A stretch of DNA of 64,000 nucleotides from Gordonia mangrovi (GCF_024734075.1 NZ_CP102850.1:2666001-2730000); one strand, 5' to 3'; positions 25,964-35,239 are shown, counted from the stretch's first letter. Translations and numbers: made by a program. The notes: generated from the letters alone by a model not told the origin.

Positions 25964-27100
25964 ATGTCCGTCACGTCTGACGTAGCCGTCATCGGAGCCG
26001 GGATCATCGGTCTGTTGACGGCCTATCAGCTGTCCCGGCAGGGCCATTCGGTCACGGTGTACGAGACCGGGCGGCCCGGCTACGGACAATCCGCCGGGCA
26101 GTCGCGCATCTTCCGGCACGCCCACGACGATCCACGGTTGATCCGACTTGCGGTGCGCGCGCGTGAACAGTGGCGTGAGTGGTCCGACGACATCGGTGTC
26201 ACCACGGTGTCCGACGACGGTGCGCTGGCGCTGGGCGACACGGCGGGCCGTCGTCTGCCCTTGCTCCGGGATGCCGGCGTGGCCGCCGAGTCGCTCGACT
26301 CCGACGCCGTGGCCGATGTGCTGCCGCTGCTCGGTGCCTACGAGGGCGCCGCCGTCTTCGATCCCGGCGGCGGCTCCATCCACACCCGAGCGGTGATCTC
26401 CGCGCTGACGGATCGGTTGACCGACAGTCTCGTCGGCGAGCAGGTCATCGTGCTGCACCGGGACGGCGACGGGGCGGTGGTGCGTACACCGACGACACGG
26501 GGCAGTCACGGCACGGTGGTGATCTGCGCGGGACGCGGCACCGCGGCATTGGCTCGAGGAGCTGGTATCACCGTGCCGGTGCTCTTGGGGGCACATGTGC
26601 GCGTGTCATTTTCGGTTCGCGACGGGGTGAACCGACTTCCGACGCTGCAGGACGGCAGCGGTCACTTCGGCGCGACCGGCGTGTACGCCGCCGCCTATCC
26701 CGATCGTTCGGGTTACGGGCTGGGTCTGTCCGAACACGTCGATGCCCACGATGACGGTGCCATCGACGACGGTTCCCGTCTCGGCGGATTGGCCGATGCG
26801 GCAGTCGGTTACGTGGATTCGGCGTTGCCGGGACTGGACCCGACACCGCGAGAGATCGTGCACTGCTGGGTGACCACGCTGCCGTGGGGTGACGACGGGA
26901 TGGCGATCTGGCGGGAAGGTCCGGTAGTCGTGGTGGCCGGTCACAATCTGTTCAAACACGCACCGGTCATCGGCGAAGCGCTTGCCCAGACGGTGACATC
27001 CGGCGCGGTACCGTACGACTTCACGCCCGATCAGCGGTTGGGTGCGGCGTCGACTGAGCATGCTGGTGTCAACGCCAACGAATACAGGAGCATCACATGA
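25964..27100 (+). CDS. FAD-dependent amine oxidase, monomeric sarcosine oxidase/SolA-like
   Basis: A 378-residue DAO-family flavoprotein. The dinucleotide fold is VAVIGAGIIGLLTAYQLSRQGHSVTVYE. A segment QSRIFRHAHDDPRLIRLAVRAREQW matches the RIIRHAY region of monomeric sarcosine and N-methyltryptophan oxidases. Near residue 305, HCWVTTLPWGDDG aligns with the CMYTxTPD segment whose Cys carries covalent FAD in those enzymes. It should oxidise a secondary N-methyl amino acid, releasing formaldehyde and H2O2. Its stop overlaps the BVMO start (ATGA). The true substrate is unknown. Confidence 0.82.
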   Translation: MSVTSDVAVIGAGIIGLLTAYQLSRQGHSVTVYETGRPGYGQSAGQSRIFRHAHDDPRLIRLAVRAREQWREWSDDIGVTTVSDDGALALGDTAGRRLPLLRDAGVAAESLDSDAVADVLPLLGAYEGAAVFDPGGGSIHTRAVISALTDRLTDSLVGEQVIVLHRDGDGAVVRTPTTRGSHGTVVICAGRGTAALARGAGITVPVLLGAHVRVSFSVRDGVNRLPTLQDGSGHFGATGVYAAAYPDRSGYGLGLSEHVDAHDDGAIDDGSRLGGLADAAVGYVDSALPGLDPTPREIVHCWVTTLPWGDDGMAIWREGPVVVVAGHNLFKHAPVIGEALAQTVTSGAVPYDFTPDQRLGAASTEHAGVNANEYRSIT

Positions 27101-28608
27101 CCGCAACGAGCCGCGCCGCCAGTGACAGCCTCGTCGAGGCCCTCGACGTCCTCATCATCGGCGCCGGGGTATCCGGGGTCGGGGCGGCGCGCTACCTCAC
27201 CACCGAGCATCCCGCGAAGTCGTTCGCGGTCGTCGAGGCCCGTGGCGTCGCCGGGGGGACGTGGGATCTGTTCCGGTATCCGGGTATTCGGTCGGACTCC
27301 GACCTCTACACGTTCGGCTACGAGTTCAAACCGTGGCGCGACAAGCAGGCGATCGCCGACGCACCCCGCATCCTGGACTACCTGAACGAGACCATCGACG
27401 AGAACGGTCTCGCCGACCTCATCCGCTACCGGCACCAGGTGGTGTCCGCGGCGTGGTCGTCGGAGGATGCGCGGTGGCTCGTCGATGTCGACCGCTCCGA
27501 CACCGGCGAACGCATCCAGATCAGTGCCCGATGGATCTTCTGCGGTTCCGGGTACTACGACTACGACGACGGTTTCAGTCCCGAATTCGTGGGCCGGGAA
27601 CGCTTTGCGGGCCAGATCGTGCATCCGCAGCACTGGCCGGAGGATCTCGACTACGCGGGCAAGCAGGTGGTGGTGATCGGCAGCGGGGCCACCGCGGTGA
27701 CCTTGCTGCCGGCGATGGCCGACGACACGGCGCACATCACCATGCTGCAGCGGACGCCGACCTACATCATTCCGTTGCCGCGGGAGGATGCCCTGGCCAA
27801 CACGCTCAAGAAAGTGCTCGGTGACGAACGCGGCTACGCGTTGACCCGGCAGAAGAACGTCGCCCAGCAGCGCCTCGTGTTCGAACTGTGCCAACGGTTT
27901 CCGAAGGCCGCCCGGCGGGTCATTCGGCGGATCAACGAGTCACAGCTGCCCGAGGGATTCGACGTCGACAAGCACTTCAACCCGCCGTACAACCCGTGGG
28001 ATCAGAGATTGTGCGTGGTGCCGGATGCGGATCTGTTCCGCAGCATCCGCAAGGGTAAGGCGTCGATCGTCACCGACCGCATCGCGACGTTCACCGAGAA
28101 CGGCATCCTGCTCCAGAGCGGTGCGGAGCTCGAGGCCGACATCATCGTCACCGCGACGGGGTTGAACATCAAACTGGTCGGCGGCATCGCCCTCAGCGTG
28201 GACGGCCGTCCGGTGTCGTTTCCCGACACCGTGGTCTACCGCGGCATGATGCTGTCCGGCGTGCCCAACTTCGCACTGGCGATCGGCTACACGAACGCGT
28301 CGTGGACGCTCAAGATCGGGTTGCTGTGTGAGTACTTCTGTAAGTTGCTCGGGTACCTCGACGAGCATGGCCACGACAGCGTCTGGCCGGTGGCCGATCC
28401 GGAGATGCCGACGCGTCCACTGCTCGATTTCGGGGCGGGATATGTGCAGCGTGCGCTCGACACCTTGCCGAAACAGGGGCCCGAGGCGCCGTGGGTGATG
28501 TCGATGAGCTACTACGCCGACCGTCGGTTGCTCCGCGGTGACGTGGCCGACGAGAGTCTGCGGTTCGCCAATGCGCGCGACCGGCGCGGCGATCCGCTCT
28601 CGGTGTGA
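27097..28608 (+). CDS. Baeyer-Villiger monooxygenase, EthA-like
   Basis: A 503-residue flavin monooxygenase closely resembling mycobacterial EthA. It has an N-terminal FAD motif GAGVSGVGAARYL, the early FRYPGIRSDSDLYTFGYEFKPW stretch characteristic of EthA, a second nucleotide motif VVIGSGATAVTLLP, and the ATG motif TATGLNIKLVGG. It would insert oxygen next to ketones and sulphoxidise thioamides, activating prodrugs such as ethionamide in relatives. No EthR-type TetR gene is adjacent. It is translationally coupled to the preceding oxidase. Confidence 0.88.
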   Translation: MTATSRAASDSLVEALDVLIIGAGVSGVGAARYLTTEHPAKSFAVVEARGVAGGTWDLFRYPGIRSDSDLYTFGYEFKPWRDKQAIADAPRILDYLNETIDENGLADLIRYRHQVVSAAWSSEDARWLVDVDRSDTGERIQISARWIFCGSGYYDYDDGFSPEFVGRERFAGQIVHPQHWPEDLDYAGKQVVVIGSGATAVTLLPAMADDTAHITMLQRTPTYIIPLPREDALANTLKKVLGDERGYALTRQKNVAQQRLVFELCQRFPKAARRVIRRINESQLPEGFDVDKHFNPPYNPWDQRLCVVPDADLFRSIRKGKASIVTDRIATFTENGILLQSGAELEADIIVTATGLNIKLVGGIALSVDGRPVSFPDTVVYRGMMLSGVPNFALAIGYTNASWTLKIGLLCEYFCKLLGYLDEHGHDSVWPVADPEMPTRPLLDFGAGYVQRALDTLPKQGPEAPWVMSMSYYADRRLLRGDVADESLRFANARDRRGDPLSV

Positions 28609-28636
28609 CGGCGGCCCCGGGCCGGTGCTCCGGACG

Positions 28637-29170
28637 TCAGTGACTGTGTGCGAGCACCTGGATGGCGAGCACCACGAGACCGATCAGGACCAGGGTGACC
28701 AGGGCGGCGAGCTTCTGGATCCAGGTCACCTCGGCGTTGCGGACAGCCAACCAGCCGATCAGGCCGAGGGTGCCGATGTAGACGAAGCCGGTGATCAGCA
28801 GTGCCGTGTCCAGTTCGAGAAGCCCGATCCACGCCGCCACGATCAATCCCAGCGGGATCGTCAGCGTGGAGAGTGCGTTGGTCGAGATGCGCACCAGCGT
28901 CCGGAGATCCCGGCCATGCGGGAACGTCCGGTGCACGGCGAGGTGGGCGATGCCGTCGGAGGCGAATCCGGCCAACACCACCGCGAGGACGCCGAGCGCC
29001 AGGATCTCGAAGGCGTAGGCGGCGCTGTGGTGGTCGACGCCGTTGTAGAGCACCAGCACGATGGCCAGGCCGGTGAAGCTCGCGTACACCCGTTCCTTGA
29101 GGTACATCGCGGCAACGCGTTTCGGTTCCGTGACGTCGTCGATGGGGTCGCCGGTATCCGCAACGTTCAT
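28637..29170 (-). CDS. Integral membrane protein of unknown function
   Basis: A 177-residue protein with an acidic N-terminal 20 residues and about five membrane spans (YASFTGLAIVLVLY, ILALGVLAVVLAG, LTIPLGLIVAAWIG, ALLITGFVYIGTLGLIGW, LAALVTLVLIGLVVL). Histidines in DGIAHLAVHRTFPHG could bind a metal. No named family recognised. It converges with the BVMO gene. Confidence 0.75.
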   Translation of the reverse strand: MNVADTGDPIDDVTEPKRVAAMYLKERVYASFTGLAIVLVLYNGVDHHSAAYAFEILALGVLAVVLAGFASDGIAHLAVHRTFPHGRDLRTLVRISTNALSTLTIPLGLIVAAWIGLLELDTALLITGFVYIGTLGLIGWLAVRNAEVTWIQKLAALVTLVLIGLVVLAIQVLAHSH

Positions 29171-29199
29171 GGGTCGATTGTGAGGCTATTCTGGCCGCC

Positions 29200-29496
29200 A
29201 TGCGTCTCAACTCGACAGTTCCGGTCTCATCGTCAGGTCTGATCGGTGGCTATTGTGCCGCCCGATTCACTGGGCGGCGGGAGCTCGGCGGTCTCGTACT
29301 CGCCGCTGCGGGCGCGTGGTGCGTGCGCGAATGGCGGCGACAGGGTCCTGCGGTCACCGCAGGTCTGCTTGCCACCTACCTCGGGGCGTTCGGCGCCTCG
29401 CATCCGCTCGCGAAGAAGATCGGGGCGTGGCCGTCGGTGTTCGCGGTGTCCGCGGCGACGGCCGGTGTCACCTACGTCGCGACCCGCGAAGAATGA
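29200..29496 (+). CDS. Small membrane protein
   Basis: A 98-residue protein with two or three weak hydrophobic stretches (LGGLVLAAAGAWCV, AVTAGLLATYLGAFGAS, SVFAVSAATAGVTYVA). It starts 29 bases from the divergent membrane protein and ends 47 bases before NDH-2. It resembles small unassigned proteins of Mycobacteriales. Function unknown. Confidence 0.65.
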   Translation: MRLNSTVPVSSSGLIGGYCAARFTGRRELGGLVLAAAGAWCVREWRRQGPAVTAGLLATYLGAFGASHPLAKKIGAWPSVFAVSAATAGVTYVATREE

Positions 29497-29543
29497 CCAG
29501 GGAAAGTGTGAACTGACTGCCACTGTCTGGAACAATCTGCAGC

Positions 29544-30869
29544 GTGTCTCCGGTGACGAGCGCGACCAACCAACCTCATGTGGTGATCGTCGGTGCCGGG
29601 CTCGGCGGGCTGCAGGCAGCGCGCCGGCTCAAGCGGGCGAACGTCAGGGTGACCGTGGTGGACCGCGGGACGAGCCACCTGTTCCAGCCATTGCTGTACC
29701 AGTGCGCGACCGGCCTGCTGTCGGAGGGCGCGATCTCGAGTCCGATCCGGCACCTGCTGAAGCGCCAGCGCAATGCCCATGTCGTGCTCGGTGAGGCGGA
29801 AGCGCTCGATGCGCAGGAGCGCACTCTCACGGTGTGTCGACCGGATGAATCGACGATGGAGATCGGCTACGACTACCTGGTCGTCGCGGTCGGTATGCGC
29901 ACGGCCTATCACGGCAACGACGAGTTCGCGCAGTTCGCGCCGGGTATGAAGACCCTCGACGATGCGCTCGCGATCCGCCGCCGGATCATCGGCGCTTTCG
30001 AGGTGGCCGAGTCGATTCCGGACGCCGAGAGCCGGCGGGAGTGGTTGACCTTCGCGGTCTCCGGCGGTGGACCGACGGGCGTCGAGATCGCCGGCCAGAT
30101 CCGTGAGTTGGCGACGTTGGCGTTGGAGCACGAGTTCCGGACCATCGATCCGAGTGAGGCGCGGGTGTTGCTGTTGCACGGTGGTGACCGGGTGTTGCCG
30201 TCGTTCAGTCCGAAACTGTCGCGGCGCGCGCAGCACATCCTCGACGAACTGGGCGTGGAGACCCACCTGGGCGTACATGTGACCGATGTGACCGCTGAGG
30301 ACGTGGAGACGACGACCAAAGCCGAACCGAAACAGGTGGTGCGGTATCCGACCCGCACGACCTTGTGGACCGCAGGGGTCGAGGCGGTTCCGTTCGCCGG
30401 CGTGGTGGCGCGGGCGCTCGGTGTCGAGCAGGGTCGTGGCGGACGTATCCCGGTGGAAGCGGATTTGTCCGTCGCTGGGCACCCCGATGTGTGGGTGGTG
30501 GGGGACATGAGTTCTCGCGACAATTTGCCCGGTGTGGCCGAAGTCGCCATGCAAGGTGGCCGTCACGCAGGGGCGGTGATCGCCCACCTCGCGGACGGCG
30601 GCACCGATCGTGCGCCGTTCAAGTATCGCGATTTCGGCAGTGCGGCCTATATCGCTCGGCGGCATGCGGTGGTGGAGAGCGGGAAACTCGATCTGTACGG
30701 CTATCTCGGCTGGGTCGCGTGGGGTGTCATCCACATCGCGTTCCTCGCCGGTATGCGTAACCGGCTCGGCACCGTGCTGAATTGGAGCGCCACGCTTCTC
30801 ACCGATTCTCGACGGGAACGTGCGATCACCTTCGGCGACCCGGAAACCGCCCGTCAGCCGTACCGGTGA
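29544..30869 (+). CDS. ndh: Type II NADH dehydrogenase (NDH-2)
   Basis: A 441-residue single-subunit NADH:quinone oxidoreductase. The FAD motif VVIVGAGLGGLQAARRL is near residue 12, the second nucleotide motif VSGGGPTGVEIAG near 173, and the FAD-closing WVVGDMS near 318 with AMQGGRHAG after it. A C-terminal hydrophobic segment (LGWVAWGVIHIAFLAG) is the usual membrane-interacting region. It oxidises NADH and reduces menaquinone without proton pumping. Start is GTG at 29544. Confidence 0.92.
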   Translation: MSPVTSATNQPHVVIVGAGLGGLQAARRLKRANVRVTVVDRGTSHLFQPLLYQCATGLLSEGAISSPIRHLLKRQRNAHVVLGEAEALDAQERTLTVCRPDESTMEIGYDYLVVAVGMRTAYHGNDEFAQFAPGMKTLDDALAIRRRIIGAFEVAESIPDAESRREWLTFAVSGGGPTGVEIAGQIRELATLALEHEFRTIDPSEARVLLLHGGDRVLPSFSPKLSRRAQHILDELGVETHLGVHVTDVTAEDVETTTKAEPKQVVRYPTRTTLWTAGVEAVPFAGVVARALGVEQGRGGRIPVEADLSVAGHPDVWVVGDMSSRDNLPGVAEVAMQGGRHAGAVIAHLADGGTDRAPFKYRDFGSAAYIARRHAVVESGKLDLYGYLGWVAWGVIHIAFLAGMRNRLGTVLNWSATLLTDSRRERAITFGDPETARQPYR

Positions 30870-30964
30870 CGCCGCTTCGGTGGGCTGGCGATTACCTGTG
30901 AGGTAGTGGTCTCTGTGTCGCCGTGGGCGCACGATGGAGGTACCCCGGTAGAGGAGGTCTCCCG

Positions 30965-31285
30965 ATGTCCCAGAGGTCGGTTCCCAGACCCGTCCACCCG
31001 CCGACGCCCGCGAGTCCGCGCTGGCTGACCATCGTGATGCGTTGTGACCGTTGGGGATCGTATTGGTATATCGCAGTGGGATTCCTGTTCGCCCCGGCAT
31101 TGCTGATCCTCGATCCCTGGCCGGGCGCGGTGGCGGTCGCCTGGGTACTCATATCGACCGCCGGGCTCTGGCTCGGGGTCCTCGGCATCCTGATGGCGAC
31201 CGGTCTCGCGATGGTGCTTCGCGCCGGCGAAGAGATTCCCGAAGAGTTCTGGTGGTCGTTACTCGGTCGTCCGCCCGGAGGTTGA
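30965..31285 (+). CDS. Small membrane protein, two membrane spans
   Basis: A 106-residue protein with a Pro-rich N-terminus (about 20 residues), then hydrophobic spans YIAVGFLFAPALLIL and VAVAWVLISTAGLWLGVLGILMA, and an acidic C-terminal tail. A strong GAGGAGG ribosome site precedes ATG 30965. Unknown function. Confidence 0.75.
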   Translation: MSQRSVPRPVHPPTPASPRWLTIVMRCDRWGSYWYIAVGFLFAPALLILDPWPGAVAVAWVLISTAGLWLGVLGILMATGLAMVLRAGEEIPEEFWWSLLGRPPGG

Positions 31286-31328
31286 CCGCGGCTGAACCAC
31301 CTGCCTACCCGCGCGGGCGGGGATGCCG

Positions 31329-33341
31329 TCAGCGTGGGTAGGTGACGATGACCTGCCCGGTGCGGGCGTTGCGCCAGGTGATGGTGCGGTCGGTGTGCAT
31401 GGTGGGGAGCCACGGGCCGTCGTGTTTGCGGTCGTGGTCGGGTCGGCATAGGGGTGCGAGGTTGAAGGCCACGGTCCAGCCGCCGGCCAGCGGGTCGGCG
31501 TGGAGGAATTTGTGTAGGTGGTCGAGTTCGCACTCTTCAGACGGTCGGCCGCAGTAGGGGTAGCGGCAGCGTCGGTCGAGTTGGATGATTTCGGCGCGTA
31601 GTGCTGCTGAGGGTGCGTAGGTCAGTGCCCCGGGTGGTGGGGTGGCGTAGCCGCCGTGCCCGGTGGGGTCGATGGGTGGTGCCGGTGTGCGGTTGCCGAA
31701 GATGATCAGGCCGCTGGCGGTGCGGGTTTCGCTCGGTGGGGCGGTGATGGTGGTGGCGTGGGGTGCCAGGCGTGCGGCGTGGGCGGGGTCGATGGCGCCG
31801 TAGCCCATCAGGCGGGTGGGGTCGAGGCCGGTGGGGTCGTGCAGCAGGGTCAGGCCGGGGACGACGAGGCCTTTGTTGGTGTCGGAATCGGAGTCGGAAT
31901 CGGTGTCGGTGTCCGGGTCGGTGTCGGCGGGGTTGTTGTCAGAGTCATCGGCTACCGCGGCGTCTGCTGTGTCCTCGGCGTGTTCGGCGTCTGTGGTGAG
32001 TTCGGCTGCTGGTGCCGCGGTGTTGTCGGTGTCCGCGTCGTCGGTGCTGTTCGCGTCGGGGTCGTGGGTCGGCTCTGCATCGGCCCCGTCGGTGTCGTGC
32101 TCGGCGCGAGGTGCGGTGATGAAGTCTCGTCGGGATTCCGCGGTGGGCTCGATGTCCTCAGCCTCGTCATCGTCATCGATTCCGGTGTCGGACTGTACGC
32201 CGTCAACCTCGATCGCGATGTCACGGTGATCGTCGAGGTCGGCGAGGGTGATCGGCTGTTCTTCGGCCGCGTCAGGTCCGCCCATTGCGGGTTCGTCGGC
32301 GGTGTCGACGGGTGCGTTGGAGTCGCCGGCCGTGCTGGTGTCGACCGACGAGTCGCGGACACTGCTGCCACCCGCACTCGGGGTGGTGGCCGATGCTGGG
32401 TTGCTGGTGCGGGTTTGCGTGGCCGGGCAGGTGTCGTCGCCGCAGTGGCAGCGCAACGTCGCGCCGGGAGCCTTGATGATCTCGGCGAATGCGGCGACGC
32501 GTTGGGCTTTGATGCTGCGGCCGTCGCGACGGCACACTCGCCGGCTGATCAACGCGCTGATCCGCTCGCGTAGGTGTACACCGTGTTCGGCGGGGATGCA
32601 GGCGTCGACGGTCATGTGCCCGAACGCTTCGGCACCGATTTTCACATCGCCGAATAGGTCGGCGATGTCGTCGTGGGCTTCGACGGCCCGGTCGGGGTCG
32701 AGGGTGATGATGATGGCGTCGAGATCGGCTTGCAGCGCGGTGTCGGTGGTCGGGCGGCTGGCCAGATCGAGCACCACATCGTCGAAATCCCACGGCTCAT
32801 CGCCGGCAGGATCGGTCTCAGCCGCAGCATCACCGGCGTCATCGTCGGTGCCGGCATCGTCGGTGTGGTCGTCGAAGTCGAGGGTGAGGTCGTCGTCGGT
32901 GTCGGTGTTGTCGGTGAGTTCGGCCAGTCGGGCTCGCAGGTCGCCGGTGGGGCCGGTGGCGGCGCCGCGGATGGCCACGCCCAGGCGGTGGGGGCTCAGG
33001 TCACCGGCGCGGAAGGCGTCACGGATCTTGGGGTGTTCGTCGAGGAGTTCGTCGAGGTGGACCCATTCGCCGGCTTTGGTTCGGGCGATGCCCAGTTGCA
33101 GCGAGATTTCGCCTATGGCGGCTTTGTCGGCGGCGTTGCGGATTCGGTTCGGGACGTAGTCGTTGTATCCGGTGAGGCGCTCATTGTAGGTGGATTGACC
33201 GATCTGGCGGGCGATCTGCATGGCGATGGCCTGGGCTTGATTACTCAGCCGCAGGGCGTCGCGACCGTACTGGGCCAACTCGTCGAGGCTGCTGGTGGCC
33301 AGCAGGGCGTCGTCGGCGGCACGGTCGGTGAAGGTGAACAC
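31329..33341 (-). CDS. 13E12/DUF222 HNH endonuclease-family protein with long acidic insert
   Basis: A 670-residue 13E12 family protein. Residues 1-130 and 200-290 are the helical DUF222 part. Near 600 the HNH domain is complete: CRYPYC, CELDHLHKFLHADPLAGG, FNLAPLCRPDHDRKH. Between them lies a very acidic low-complexity region (about 310-490) rich in Asp, Thr and Ala, including a run of alternating Asp with Ser or Thr, and a second acidic patch near 140-185. It is about 150-200 residues longer than usual family members. GTG start with AAAGGAG. These multicopy proteins may be DNA-binding or homing-like nucleases; the role is unproven. Confidence 0.88.
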   Translation of the reverse strand: MFTFTDRAADDALLATSSLDELAQYGRDALRLSNQAQAIAMQIARQIGQSTYNERLTGYNDYVPNRIRNAADKAAIGEISLQLGIARTKAGEWVHLDELLDEHPKIRDAFRAGDLSPHRLGVAIRGAATGPTGDLRARLAELTDNTDTDDDLTLDFDDHTDDAGTDDDAGDAAAETDPAGDEPWDFDDVVLDLASRPTTDTALQADLDAIIITLDPDRAVEAHDDIADLFGDVKIGAEAFGHMTVDACIPAEHGVHLRERISALISRRVCRRDGRSIKAQRVAAFAEIIKAPGATLRCHCGDDTCPATQTRTSNPASATTPSAGGSSVRDSSVDTSTAGDSNAPVDTADEPAMGGPDAAEEQPITLADLDDHRDIAIEVDGVQSDTGIDDDDEAEDIEPTAESRRDFITAPRAEHDTDGADAEPTHDPDANSTDDADTDNTAAPAAELTTDAEHAEDTADAAVADDSDNNPADTDPDTDTDSDSDSDTNKGLVVPGLTLLHDPTGLDPTRLMGYGAIDPAHAARLAPHATTITAPPSETRTASGLIIFGNRTPAPPIDPTGHGGYATPPPGALTYAPSAALRAEIIQLDRRCRYPYCGRPSEECELDHLHKFLHADPLAGGWTVAFNLAPLCRPDHDRKHDGPWLPTMHTDRTITWRNARTGQVIVTYPR

Positions 33342-33389
33342 GACACGCTCCTTTCCGGCGACGACAGCGAGATCGGGATCGGGATCGGG

Positions 33390-33948
33390 TTGGTGGGGAA
33401 TCGAACTGCTGTCAGAGTATCGGGTGGGTCCGACAGTTTCGGTGGGCTGCGGGTGGGGTGTGGATTGATTGGTCGTTGAGGTGTTGGGTTCAGGATATCG
33501 GTGGGGTGTGACAATTCCGTTCGGGGTGACATTGCCTGCGGGACAATGCTCGTGGACTGTCTGTCTCGGCTGGTGGTGGTCTCGATACGACCTCGGCTAG
33601 CGCCTCGGCCTACTCGACCACCAGGAGGGCTGGCGCCTCGGTCTACTCGACCACCAGAACGTTCGGCGGCGGGGATCAATTGGTGGGGAATCGAACTGCT
33701 ACCAGAGTATCCGGTGGGTCCGACAGTTTCGGTGGGCTGCGGGTGGGGTGTGGATGAGTTGTTCGTTCGGTGTCGGGTTCAGGATATCGGTGGGGTGTGA
33801 CAATTCCGTTCGGGGTGACATAGCCTGCGGGCCAATGCTCGTGGCCAGTTCGTCTCGGGTGGTGATGGTCTCGATACGACCTCGGCTAGCGCCTCGGCCT
33901 ACTCGACCACCAGAAAGGCTGGCGCCTCGGTCTACTCGACCACCAGAA
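33390..33948. repeat. Two tandem copies of a ~270-bp intergenic block
   Basis: The segment from 33390 (TGGTGGGGAATCGAACTGCT) to about 33659 recurs from 33680 to 33948 with a period of about 290 bases and few changes. Each copy carries CCGACAGTTTCGGTGGGC, ATATCGGTGGGGTGTGACAA, and a REP-like tail GGTCTCGATACG with two TACTCGACCACCAG units. No gene is supported in the 33342-33956 gap; the block separates a 13E12 gene from a TauE/SafE gene. Confidence 0.9.
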
Positions 33949-33956
33949 GGGCGCCG

Positions 33957-34736
33957 TCACCCGAGCAAACGCCAGAGACCGATCAGGCCGACCACCACGA
34001 TGACGGCTCGCAGCGCGGCCGGCGACAGGCGTCGTCCGTAACGGGCGCCGATGACGCCGCCGAGCAGTGAACCAACGGCGATGACCGCGGCGGCGGCCCA
34101 ATCGATCCGGTCGAAGGCGACGAGGGTGTAGACCACGCCCGCAACGACATTCACCACCAGGGACAGCAGGTTCTTGGCGGCATTCATGCGTTGCAGATGG
34201 TCGGGCACCACGATACCGAGCACTCCCATCAACATGATTCCCTGCGCGGCAGTGAAATACCCGCCGTATACGCCCACCGCGAAGGTGGCGATCACCATGA
34301 GGGCGATACGCGTTCTGCTCAATTTCGCGACATGGTGCCCCGGACCGACCGAACGTCGACCGACCCACTTCTGAATCCGTGGCTGGGCCACCACCAGGAT
34401 CAGCGCCGCGATGAGGAGCACGGGGACGACCGATTCGAAGACGGTTTCGGGGAGGTGCAACAGCAGCCAGCAACCCAGGATCGCGCCGGTGAACGACGCA
34501 GGGATCTGCCAGCGCAATTGCGTCCACTGCCCGGCCAACTCCCGGCGGTACCCCCACGTCCCGGACACGCCACCGGCGACGAGACCGACCGCATTGGACA
34601 TCGTCGCGGTCACCGGTGGAACGCCGAAGGCGACGAGCGTGGGGAAGGTGATGAGTGTCCCGCTGCCGACCACCGTGTTGATGGCGCCCGCGCCGACACC
34701 GGCGAGGAGTACAGCCAGCAATTCCCATGTCGTCAC
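33957..34736 (-). CDS. TauE/SafE family sulfite/organosulfonate-type permease
   Basis: A 259-residue TauE/SafE membrane protein with about eight spans. The paired family motifs appear as GAGAINTVVGSGTLITFPTLVAFG near the N-terminus and GVYGGYFTAAQGIMLMGVLG in the second half. Members export sulfite, sulfoacetate or other organosulfur anions, or take up similar compounds. I chose GTG 34736; the longer frame to 34814 would overlap the divergent gene start. Confidence 0.88.
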   Translation of the reverse strand: MTTWELLAVLLAGVGAGAINTVVGSGTLITFPTLVAFGVPPVTATMSNAVGLVAGGVSGTWGYRRELAGQWTQLRWQIPASFTGAILGCWLLLHLPETVFESVVPVLLIAALILVVAQPRIQKWVGRRSVGPGHHVAKLSRTRIALMVIATFAVGVYGGYFTAAQGIMLMGVLGIVVPDHLQRMNAAKNLLSLVVNVVAGVVYTLVAFDRIDWAAAAVIAVGSLLGGVIGARYGRRLSPAALRAVIVVVGLIGLWRLLG

Positions 34737-34804
34737 ACATCGAGCCTGCCCCAGAGCGCCACGACCACCCTGGGCGGGTCGAGCAGCACCATTAAGCTCG
34801 AGGT

Positions 34805-35227
34805 ATGAGCACAACAGATGAGGTAGTCGAACAGATCCTGAGTACGTACGACACCATCACCGTGGTGGGAGCCAGCGCCAACCCCGCGAAGGCTGCCAAC
34901 GATGTCCCGGCCTATATGCAGCAGCATGGCTGGCGCATCATCCCGGTGAATCCGCACGCAGACGAGATCGTCGGGGAGAAGGTGTACCGCAGCCTCGCCG
35001 ACATCCCCGAGCAGGTGGGTCTCGTCGACGTGTTCCGGCCGTCCCACGACGCCCCCGAGGTCGCGCGTCAGGCGGTCGCAGCCGGGGCGAGCGCGATCTG
35101 GCTGCAACTCGGCATCGCCTCCGCGGAGGCGCGAGCCATCGCCGAGGACGCCGGACTCCTCTACGTCGAAGACCGCTGCCTCATCATCGAACAGCGCCGC
35201 ACCGGACTGGCCCCCACCAAGTCCTGA
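34805..35227 (+). CDS. CoA-binding domain protein, YccU-like
   Basis: A 140-residue Rossmann-fold CoA-binding protein. VVGASANPAKAANDVPAYMQQHGWRIIPVNP and SLADIPEQVGLVDVFRPS are the standard segments, and VEDRCLIIEQRR closes it. It binds CoA but has no known catalytic activity; it resembles the N-terminal domain of succinyl-CoA synthetase alpha. It is followed 12 bases later by a membrane-protein gene and is probably co-transcribed with it. Confidence 0.9.
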   Translation: MSTTDEVVEQILSTYDTITVVGASANPAKAANDVPAYMQQHGWRIIPVNPHADEIVGEKVYRSLADIPEQVGLVDVFRPSHDAPEVARQAVAAGASAIWLQLGIASAEARAIAEDAGLLYVEDRCLIIEQRRTGLAPTKS

Positions 35228-35239
35228 CGTCGGGACCCG

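Noticed and set aside
31656..32573. A 305-codon Gly/Val-rich plus-strand frame
   Set aside because: It is opposite the Asp-rich insert of the 13E12 gene, whose low complexity keeps several frames open; no ribosome site or family resemblance.
33390..33948. Could the repeats be a CRISPR array
   Set aside because: Only two copies with a 270-base unit, no short direct repeats with unique spacers and no cas genes.
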